A DNA stretch of 5,065 nt from Candidatus Ryanbacteria bacterium RIFCSPLOWO2_12_FULL_47_9c (GTDB lineage Bacteria; Patescibacteriota; Minisyncoccia; Ryanbacterales; GWA2-47-10b): contig MHOB01000046.1 of NCBI GenBank assembly GCA_001821795.1, positions 1 to 5,065 of the forward strand, written 5' to 3'. Of this stretch, positions 1-4,790 are shown piece by piece; within the stretch, counting starts at the first letter, position 1, and the number at the start of each line of letters is the position of its first letter. The notes beneath the pieces are model-generated. The model worked only from the letters and a program-made list of their open reading frames with translations, made no database searches and was not told where the DNA came from. The translations under genes were made by a program, and so were the position numbers.

Positions 1-574
1 TAATGATGATCTCACATCTGCCGACACGAAACGTGTTGAGATAGAACGAGGAGATATAGTTTCCGCAACTCTTGAGACGCCAGTTGAAACAACAAAGCAA
101 CTTTTCAATGAAGCGAGAAAGATTGGAGCAAAAACAATCCTGAATGCCGCTCCCGCGATTTTAGATGCAGAGGTGCTGTTTCCGCTTGTGGATTATCTGA
201 TTGTGAATGAGACGGAATTATCTGTTTTTGCTCGAACAGAAATTCCAAAAAACGAGAAGGAAGTTGTTGAAGCTATGAAAAAACTGCAAAAGAGTGTAAG
301 AAATATTATTGCTACCTTGGGGAGCAAGGGAGTTGTTGCTCTTATTGAGGAAAAAGTGATTACGCTCAATGGACATAAAGTGAAAGCTGTTGATACAACC
401 GCCGCTGGTGATTGTTTTGTTGGAGCTTTCGTGGTTGCACTCCAAAATGATAAAATCATCAAGCAGGCAATGGACCTTGCAAACGTTGCGGCGGCAATCA
501 GTGTGCAACGGCCCGGCGCCTCCTCATCGTTGCCAACAAAAAATGAGATGGAGAATTTTTTAACCAAAGCATAA
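1..574 (+). CDS. rbsK: Ribokinase-like PfkB-family sugar kinase, C-terminal part (5' end outside window)
   Basis: The reading frame is open from the first full codon at position 2 to TAA at 572-574, giving 190 residues of a protein that is normally about 300. Counting from that first codon, several ribokinase signatures appear in order. GDIV..TLETP is at about 17-27, NAAPA at 48-52 (ribokinases usually have NPAPA), VNETE at 68-72 and TLGSKG at 105-110. The PfkB signature DTTAAGD at 131-137 supplies the catalytic-base Asp and the anion hole. RPGASSSLP at 170-178 is the usual C-terminal element. Ribokinase phosphorylates D-ribose at O5 with ATP in the cytosol, feeding the pentose phosphate and nucleotide pools. 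The substrate-binding N-terminal lid is missing from the window, so another PfkB sugar or nucleoside kinase remains possible. The GTG at 173 is an internal valine, not a start. The next gene begins 4 bases after the stop, which suggests one operon. Confidence 0.87.
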   Translation, partial: NDDLTSADTKRVEIERGDIVSATLETPVETTKQLFNEARKIGAKTILNAAPAILDAEVLFPLVDYLIVNETELSVFARTEIPKNEKEVVEAMKKLQKSVRNIIATLGSKGVVALIEEKVITLNGHKVKAVDTTAAGDCFVGAFVVALQNDKIIKQAMDLANVAAAISVQRPGASSSLPTKNEMENFLTKA

Positions 575-578
575 AACT

Positions 579-1214
579 ATGAAAATCACAAAATTTGGGC
601 ATTGTTGTTTGCTTGCTGAAGAAAACAGGGTCAGAATTTTGACCGACCCCGGAACTTACTCAACACAACAGAGCGAAGTAAAAAATATTGACTTTGTGCT
701 TATCACGCACGAACACCAAGACCATTTTCATATTGATTCGCTGAAAGCGATTTTGAAAAATAATCCGCAAGCAAAAGTTATTACAAATAAAAGCGTCGGC
801 ACGCTTTTAGAGAAAGAGGGCATTGCTTTCAGCGTAGTTGAAGACGGCCAAAGTTCTAACGAGAAGGGTGTATTGATTGAGGGCTTTGGAAAAGACCATG
901 CTCTCATGCACGCCTCAATTCTACCTATCCAAAATACGGGCTACTTTATCGCAAATCGATTTTTCTATCCGGGAGACGCTTTTACCAATCCAGACAAACA
1001 AATTGAGATTTTGGCTTTGCCCGTTGCGGGGCCTTGGATGAAGTTGCCGGAAGCCATTGACTACGCGCTCGAGCTCAAACCAAAAACCTGTTTTCCTGTG
1101 CATGATGGCATTCTAAAATCGCCCGGCTCAACTCACCGCATACCGCTGCAGGTTTTGGAGCCAAAAGGAGTAAAGTTCACGGTTCTAGAAATTGATAAAG
1201 AGTATGAATTTTAA
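579..1214 (+). CDS. MBL-fold metal-dependent hydrolase
   Basis: A 211-residue protein with a compact metallo-beta-lactamase fold. The metal-binding HxHxDH motif is THEHQDH, with H44, H46, D48 and H49. H111 lies in the region that supplies a further ligand, D133 in PGD is the likely bridging aspartate, and H175 in PVHDG is the last ligand, so a two-metal site looks complete. The N-terminal MKITKFGHCCLL and the LPVAGPWMKLPEAIDYA stretch (about 147-163) resemble the small UlaG-like/UPF0173-like hydrolases. Those are cytosolic and include lactonases and phosphodiesterases, but the substrate here cannot be read from sequence. There is no signal peptide. The ATG at 579 follows the kinase stop by 4 bases and has no clear Shine-Dalgarno sequence, so translation may be coupled. 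A role in sugar-phosphate or lactone metabolism with the upstream kinase is inference only. Confidence 0.88.
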   Translation: MKITKFGHCCLLAEENRVRILTDPGTYSTQQSEVKNIDFVLITHEHQDHFHIDSLKAILKNNPQAKVITNKSVGTLLEKEGIAFSVVEDGQSSNEKGVLIEGFGKDHALMHASILPIQNTGYFIANRFFYPGDAFTNPDKQIEILALPVAGPWMKLPEAIDYALELKPKTCFPVHDGILKSPGSTHRIPLQVLEPKGVKFTVLEIDKEYEF

Positions 1215-1239
1215 TAGCCTTTAGAATATCCCACCGAAA

Positions 1240-1527
1240 ATGATCTGCCACATTGTATTGATTAAATTTAATCCGAATACGCCAGATGAGGAAAAAGAGG
1301 CGATTTTTTCTTTGCTTAAAAACCTCAAAAGAGAAATACCCGAAATAAGAGAGTGGAGCGCAGGAAAACAACTTCGAAAAACTGATAATAATTATGATCT
1401 AGCGGAAGTGGGAAGTTTTGAGAACTTGGAATCCTTGGAAACTTTTCGGCAACATCCGGCGCATCAAAAGATTCGCAATATGATTCGGGCCGTTGGTTCT
1501 TGGACGGTTATAGATTATGAATATTGA
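1240..1527 (+). CDS. Dabb-family (stress-responsive alpha-beta barrel) protein
   Basis: A 95-residue protein of the usual single-domain Dabb length. It opens with MICHIVLIKF, the first beta strand of the fold. A charged helix follows at about 15-31, then a strand with IREWSAGK (36-43), and ETFRQHPAHQKI at about 67-78. The HPAH motif is typical of the dimeric alpha-beta barrel family (Pfam Dabb). Known members form homodimeric barrels. Some are plant stress proteins and some are polyketide cyclases, while most bacterial members have no assigned reaction. The start lies 25 bases after the MBL gene, so it is probably cotranscribed, but no good Shine-Dalgarno sequence precedes it. A TAGAAT at 1222-1227 could be a weak -10 box, but no -35 supports it. 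Family membership is clear; function is not. Confidence 0.85.
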   Translation: MICHIVLIKFNPNTPDEEKEAIFSLLKNLKREIPEIREWSAGKQLRKTDNNYDLAEVGSFENLESLETFRQHPAHQKIRNMIRAVGSWTVIDYEY

Positions 1528-1551
1528 AGTTTGGTACCTATAAACTAGTAT
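1524..1551 (+). promoter_or_regulatory. Possible weak promoter for the calcium-loop protein and dgkA-like pair
   Basis: TTGAAG at 1524-1529 and TAGTAT at 1546-1551 are separated by 16 bases and each match four of the six consensus bases. They lie in the 76-base gap before the gene at 1604. TATAAA at 1539-1544 is an alternative -10 with no good -35. A separate promoter makes sense because the function changes here from small-molecule metabolism to envelope, but the motif evidence alone is weak in AT-rich spacer. Confidence 0.25.
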
Positions 1552-1603
1552 TTATGTTAGCCTGTTTTTATGGACAAAAGTAAGCTTCATTGATTTGTAA
1601 GAA

Positions 1604-2524
1604 ATGATCAAAAAGAGATTTCAAAAAATTGTCTTTGGCGTGGTGTTTGTCAGCATGCAGGTACCTATTTTTGCTGCTGCCGACACCGGCGGTTTTATCA
1701 CTCGCACGATTTGGTTTTCGCCCGAGAAGTTTTTTGCCGGAGACACCGTTAGAATCTATGCCGGCGTTTTTAACGGGTCTGAACGTAAGTTGCTTGGCAC
1801 GGTTGAGTTTTTTGATGGCAAGGACAAAATCGGTTCGTCCGATTTTGTCCTTGAGCGCGGGGGACAGGCGGGGAGCGTGTGGGTAAACTGGAAAGCGCCA
1901 AAGGGAGACCATACGATTCGCGCGCGGTTTACACGTACGCGTTTTGAAGATTCTCGCGGCGAAGTACCCGTTGCTCTTCAAGACGAGACCGCTGAATATA
2001 GTCTTGGATTTATCGATGACGATACCGATCATGATACGGTCGGAGATCGTGATGATGACGATGATGACAATGATGGAGTTTCCGATTCAGCAGAAAAGGA
2101 GTTCGGGTCAAGCCCAAACACTTCTGATACCGATGGAGATGGATACTCGGATAAAGAAGAGTACGAGGCCTGGAAAGCAAATACGGGCGGCACCGAAAAA
2201 TTTATTACGCGCGTATCGGAGAGTATAAAAAAACAAAAAGAAGCGCTTGCGCCCGAACAAGCAAAAGCGAAGCTCACCCAGTCGTACGAAAATTTAAAAG
2301 AAAAGCTGTTTACCCCAAAACCAGCCGGCGTCTCATATCCGCGACAATTTGCTTCGGTGTTTTCCGTGGCGGGCGGCCTTTTGTGGTCAATACTTTCTCT
2401 TGCGGCAGAGAAATTCTTGGCGCTTGTTGTGTTTCTTCTTGACAACCCTGTTTTGGGGATTATATTTCTTATTATCATTTTTATTCTTGCCGTGCGTTGG
2501 CGGAGGAGACGGAGAAAAAGATGA
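1604..2524 (+). CDS. Secreted, membrane-anchored Ig-like protein with thrombospondin type 3-like calcium loops
   Basis: A 306-residue envelope protein of unknown function. Residues 1-26 form a signal peptide: basic MIKKRFQK, a hydrophobic core, and a likely cleavage near IFAAA/D. Residues about 34-132 look like a beta-sandwich (Ig or CARDB-like) domain, with GTVEFFDG and SVWVNWKAPKGDHTIRAR strands. Residues 138-190 carry tandem acidic loops. Two fit the DxDxDGxxDxxE pattern well, using D153, D155, D157, D161 and E164, then D175, D177, D179, D183 and E186. A degenerate loop precedes them around D140-D148. A Lys/Glu-rich helical segment spans about 203-236. Hydrophobic stretches at about 251-280 and 283-298 lead to the basic tail RWRRRRRKR, so the protein is probably C-terminally anchored with its domains outside the cell. 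An in-frame TAA at 1598-1600 makes ATG 1604 the first usable ATG. Such proteins are frequent in CPR genomes; adhesion or surface structure is only a guess. Confidence 0.82.
   Translation: MIKKRFQKIVFGVVFVSMQVPIFAAADTGGFITRTIWFSPEKFFAGDTVRIYAGVFNGSERKLLGTVEFFDGKDKIGSSDFVLERGGQAGSVWVNWKAPKGDHTIRARFTRTRFEDSRGEVPVALQDETAEYSLGFIDDDTDHDTVGDRDDDDDDNDGVSDSAEKEFGSSPNTSDTDGDGYSDKEEYEAWKANTGGTEKFITRVSESIKKQKEALAPEQAKAKLTQSYENLKEKLFTPKPAGVSYPRQFASVFSVAGGLLWSILSLAAEKFLALVVFLLDNPVLGIIFLIIIFILAVRWRRRRRKR
1819..1853. repeat. Perfect 15-bp inverted repeat inside a coding sequence
   Basis: The left arm CAAGGACAAAATCGG at 1819-1833 is the exact reverse complement of CCGATTTTGTCCTTG at 1839-1853, with a 5-base TTCGT spacer. 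In mRNA this forms a strong hairpin. It lies in the codons for DGKDKIGSSDFVLE of the Ig-like domain. No T-tract follows it, so it is not an ordinary intrinsic terminator. The structure is certain; any function is not. Confidence 0.9.
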
Positions 2525-2527
2525 TCT

Positions 2528-2887
2528 ATGTTTTATGTAAAAAAAGTTTTTCGTAGCTTTAGAAATGCCGCAACCGGTCTTAGGGAAGCGTATAAACGCG
2601 ATCTTAGTTTTCGGATGGAAATTGCGGCGGGATTCTTCTTTATACTGATTGGTATAACTTTTTGGCCGCTTGATAATTTTGAGCTTGCGCTTTTTATTCT
2701 TTCGTATGTGCTTGTTTTGATGGGTGAACTTATCAATACATCGATAGAAGAGGCATTAGAACATTTGCACCCCCATGGCCATGAGCGTATCGGAATTAGC
2801 AAAGATATTGCCTCCGCTGCAGTTTTTATCGCGGTTCTTTTTGCGGTTTTCTCCGTTGTACTTGTTGCGTACCGGCATCTTGTTTGA
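2528..2887 (+). CDS. dgkA: DgkA-type diacylglycerol kinase / undecaprenol kinase
   Basis: A 119-residue integral membrane kinase of normal family length. It phosphorylates diacylglycerol or, in many bacteria, undecaprenol, recycling lipid carriers for cell-wall and surface polymer synthesis. It has the amphipathic N-terminal region (FRNAATGLREAYKRDLSFRME), then three membrane helices at about 32-48, 52-70 and 95-115. The catalytic signature GELINTSIEE is at 66-75. By alignment from memory with the E. coli enzyme, E31, E67, N70 and E74 match its key E28, E69, N72 and E76. SKDIASAAV at 91-99 matches the conserved KD.aAAV element. Glu78 sits where the usual VD aspartate is expected, and the following loop is histidine-rich (HLHPHGHE). 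ATG 2528 lies 3 bases after the upstream stop. GGAGG at 2502-2506 and GGAG at 2511-2514, both within the upstream Arg codons, are the nearest Shine-Dalgarno-like sites. Substrate preference between the two lipids cannot be told from sequence. Confidence 0.9.
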   Translation: MFYVKKVFRSFRNAATGLREAYKRDLSFRMEIAAGFFFILIGITFWPLDNFELALFILSYVLVLMGELINTSIEEALEHLHPHGHERIGISKDIASAAVFIAVLFAVFSVVLVAYRHLV

Positions 2888-2905
2888 TGGTGTGTATAAG
2901 CGCGC

Positions 2906-2935
2906 TTGACACAAACTCTTTTCTTTTGAGATTAT
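2906..2935 (+). promoter_or_regulatory. Sigma-70-type promoter for the cupredoxin-like gene
   Basis: A perfect TTGACA -35 lies at 2906-2911. After 18 bases comes GATTAT at 2930-2935, with the extended -10 dinucleotide TG at 2927-2928. This places the transcription start near 2942, giving a leader of about 18 bases that contains the Shine-Dalgarno site. It lies in the 72-base gap after the dgkA-like gene, so the cupredoxin-like gene probably has its own transcript. Confidence 0.7.
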
Positions 2936-2944
2936 AGAAAAACT

Positions 2945-2949
2945 AGGAG
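2945..2949 (+). promoter_or_regulatory. Ribosome binding site AGGAG for the cupredoxin-like gene
   Basis: AGGAG ends 10 bases before ATG 2960. It is the clearest Shine-Dalgarno match in the window and fixes this start. Most other genes here lack a comparable site at proper distance. Confidence 0.75.
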
Positions 2950-2959
2950 CTATATAATA

Positions 2960-3430
2960 ATGAGTAAAATAATCTTTGGAATTATTATTGTCATCTTGAT
3001 TGCCGGAGTGGTGTTTTATTTGTTTAATAAACAACTTGTTGAGACCTCTATTGACAACGGTGCGATGATGGAGAAAAAGGATGGTGCAGCGATGCCGGTT
3101 CCCGGGGAACCCGTGGCAAATGGGGAGATGATGACGCAAAGCGCGACGATTGATATTAGTGATGACGGGTTCTCACTCGAAACACTGAAGATTAAAGCTG
3201 GTACAACGGTTACGTTTAGAAATAAAAGTTCTAGAGAAAGCTGGCCAGCATCGGCAGTGCATCCTGAACACAAAGTATATCCTGATCAGGATAGTTGTTT
3301 TGCTGGAAAGTTTACTGGATGCGGCATCCCAAGTGGTGGCGAGTGGTCATATACGTTCCAACAGAAAGGTTCGTGGAAATACCATGATCACAAACTCCCG
3401 ACGCTGCGCGGCACGATTATTGCAGAGTAA
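2960..3430 (+). CDS. Membrane-anchored cupredoxin-like protein with a YHDH loop
   Basis: A 156-residue protein. Residues 3-22 form one hydrophobic helix with no lipobox or clear cleavage site, so it is probably an N-terminal anchor with the rest outside the membrane. A Met-rich linker follows (M36, M37, M45, M57, M58). A cupredoxin-type beta barrel spans about 62-156: ATIDISDDGFSLETLKIKAGTTVTFRN, then AVHPEHKVYP with H101 and H104, GGEWSYTFQQKGSWKYHDH at 126-144, and the closing GTIIAE strand. Classical blue-copper proteins use His, Cys, His and Met. Here the late loop reads Y141-H142-D143-H144, with no Cys before the His and no Met after it. C113 and C121 are probably a disulfide. The copper site, if present, would be His-based. 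Electron transfer or copper binding is suggested by the fold but not shown. It has its own promoter and a strong ribosome binding site. Confidence 0.83.
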   Translation: MSKIIFGIIIVILIAGVVFYLFNKQLVETSIDNGAMMEKKDGAAMPVPGEPVANGEMMTQSATIDISDDGFSLETLKIKAGTTVTFRNKSSRESWPASAVHPEHKVYPDQDSCFAGKFTGCGIPSGGEWSYTFQQKGSWKYHDHKLPTLRGTIIAE

Positions 3431-3448
3431 TTTATTTTCTAACATACG

Positions 3449-3482
3449 AGACGTCCGACGTCCTCTAGGACGTCGGACGTCT
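3449..3482. repeat. Perfect GACGTC-rich palindrome (16-bp arms) between the cupredoxin-like gene and serS
   Basis: The arm AGACGTCCGACGTCCT at 3449-3464 is the exact reverse complement of 3467-3482, with a 2-base centre. It contains four copies of the self-palindromic GACGTC, at 3450, 3457, 3469 and 3476. As RNA it is a very stable hairpin 18 bases after the cupredoxin stop and could act as a terminator, but only three Ts (3482-3484) follow it, which is poor for intrinsic termination. An operator, insulator or dispersed palindromic element are alternatives. Confidence 0.9.
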
Positions 3483-3488
3483 TTGCTG

Positions 3489-3494
3489 TATAAT
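3489..3494 (+). promoter_or_regulatory. serS: Consensus -10 box (TATAAT) placing transcription start at the serS ATG
   Basis: A perfect TATAAT at 3489-3494 lies 6 bases before ATG 3501. With the usual -12 to -7 numbering, +1 is position 3501, the A of the start codon, so the transcript is predicted to be leaderless. No recognisable -35 exists at 16-18 base spacing, where the palindrome arm lies instead. A TG directly abuts the box, although a standard extended -10 has one base between them. Confidence 0.6.
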
Positions 3495-3500
3495 AGAGAG

Positions 3501-4790
3501 ATGCTTGATATCAAGTTTATTCGCGAGAACCCTCTTCTTGTCAAAGAAGCGGCGCGGAAGAAACATATTGTTTTTGATGTTGAGAAACTGCTTGATATTG
3601 ATACCCGCCGCCGCGAGTGTCTTCGGGAGGTCGAGATTCTTCGCGCCGAGCTCAATGCCGCTTCCGATGCAATTGGTGCGATACAGGATGGGGAGGAAAA
3701 GAAACGTGCAATCAAAAATACGAAAGAACTCAAAAGTACCCTCCAAGAGAAAGAGAAGGAGCTTACCGATATTGTTGTTCAATTTGAACAGATGATGTAC
3801 GGGGTTCCGAATATTCCGGACCCGTCCGTTCCAGAAGGAGAAACTGATGCAGAGAACCGGGAGATCCGTGTGGGAGGGGTAAAACCCGAGTTTTCTTTCG
3901 AACCGAGAGACCACATGATGATCCTTGAAAATCTTGATCTAGCTGATTTTGAGCGCGGCGCAAAAGTTGCTGGGTTTCGGGGGTATTTTCTGAAAAACGA
4001 GGCGGTTTTTTTGTCGCTCGGACTTTGGCAGTATGCTCTTTCTTTTCTTTCCCAGAAAGGATTTGTGCCGCTTTTTGCGCCCGCGCTCGCGCGGGAAAGT
4101 AACTTCGTAGGAACCGGTTATTTTCCCCTGGGGGTTGATGATGTCTATAAAACACAGGATGACTTGTATTTTGTCGGTACGTCGGAGGTTTCTGTCATGG
4201 GAATGTTTCAAAACGAGATTTTCGAAGAAGATTCATTACCCTTGAAATTTGTCGCTTTTTCGCCTTGTTTTCGGCGTGAAGCGGGAGCATACGGAAAAGA
4301 CACCAAGGGACTCTATCGGGTCCATGAATTTATGAAAGTGGAGCAGGTAGTTTTTTGCCGTGCGGATCACCAGGATTCCGTTCGCCTACATGAAGAACTC
4401 AACCAGAACGCGGAGGAAATCATGCAGGCACTTGGTCTTTACTATCGCGTGGTTGCAAACTGTGGAGGTGACCTTGGTCTTGGACAAGTCAAAAAGTATG
4501 ACATCGAAGCATGGCTCCCGTCGCGGCAGATATTTGGCGAAACACACTCGGCTTCGTATTTTCATGATTTTCAGACGCGCCGTCTCAATATCCGTTACCG
4601 CGACAAAGAAGGAACATTGCGTTTTATCCACTCGCTTAATGCGACCGCTGTTGCAACGCCGCGGCTTTTGATGAGTTTGCTGGAACAATTCCCGCGTGAA
4701 GATGGTTCCGTCTTAGTACCAAAAGTGCTCGAATCATATGTTGGCAAATCGCTACTACAAAAAAACAACGCGGCTTTCGGCAAGAATTGA
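3501..4790 (+). CDS. serS: Seryl-tRNA synthetase
   Basis: A 429-residue class II synthetase of normal length that charges tRNA-Ser (and tRNA-Sec where present) in the cytosol. The start MLDIKFIRENP is the classic SerRS N-terminus, followed by a charged antiparallel coiled-coil arm (about 28-98) that grips the tRNA long variable arm. The linker GVPNIPDPSVPEG is at 101-113. Motif 1 lies around KGFVPLFAPAL (186-196). The serine-site TSE is at 227-229 and motif 2 FRREAGAYGKDTKGLYRVHEF at 257-277. KYDIEAWLPSRQIFGETHSA (332-351) follows. Motif 3 is LNATAVATPRLLMSLLEQF (379-397) with R388. Motif 3 has NATAVATPR where typical bacteria have NGSGLAVGR, and the usual SSCSN stretch reads HSASY. The frame stays open upstream to 3300, but the palindrome, promoter and N-terminus support ATG 3501. 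The next gene overlaps its end. Confidence 0.96.
   Translation: MLDIKFIRENPLLVKEAARKKHIVFDVEKLLDIDTRRRECLREVEILRAELNAASDAIGAIQDGEEKKRAIKNTKELKSTLQEKEKELTDIVVQFEQMMYGVPNIPDPSVPEGETDAENREIRVGGVKPEFSFEPRDHMMILENLDLADFERGAKVAGFRGYFLKNEAVFLSLGLWQYALSFLSQKGFVPLFAPALARESNFVGTGYFPLGVDDVYKTQDDLYFVGTSEVSVMGMFQNEIFEEDSLPLKFVAFSPCFRREAGAYGKDTKGLYRVHEFMKVEQVVFCRADHQDSVRLHEELNQNAEEIMQALGLYYRVVANCGGDLGLGQVKKYDIEAWLPSRQIFGETHSASYFHDFQTRRLNIRYRDKEGTLRFIHSLNATAVATPRLLMSLLEQFPREDGSVLVPKVLESYVGKSLLQKNNAAFGKN

Noticed and set aside
1528..1546. Short hairpin AGTTT/AAACT after the Dabb gene as a terminator
   Set aside because: The stem is 5 AT-rich pairs with no following T-tract, so it is too weak.
2029..2478. 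Long minus-strand open frame opposite the calcium-loop gene
   Set aside because: It is serine-rich because it mirrors the Asp-rich codons. It has no start signal or family resemblance.
2953..2958. Second TATAAT just before the cupredoxin-like ATG
   Set aside because: The predicted +1 would fall inside the coding region near 2965, and a better promoter with a perfect -35 plus a ribosome binding site lies upstream.
3449..3488. Palindrome as a standard intrinsic terminator
   Set aside because: Only three Ts follow the stem before GCTG, and the minus-strand side has no T-run either. Reported as a palindrome of unknown role instead.
3300..3500. In-frame upstream extension of serS by 67 codons
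   Set aside because: It would overlap the cupredoxin-like coding region and translate the palindrome. The SerRS N-terminus MLDIKFIRENP at 3501 matches the family, and the length is then normal.
3431..3500. T-box or other leader riboswitch controlling serS
   Set aside because: The spacer is only 70 bases, with no T-box sequence or specifier stem, and the -10 box abuts the start codon.
4080..4095. GC-rich inverted repeat CCCGCGC/GCGCGGG within serS
   Set aside because: Only 7 bases per arm with a 2-base centre, in a GC-rich Ala/Arg codon run, so it is compatible with chance.
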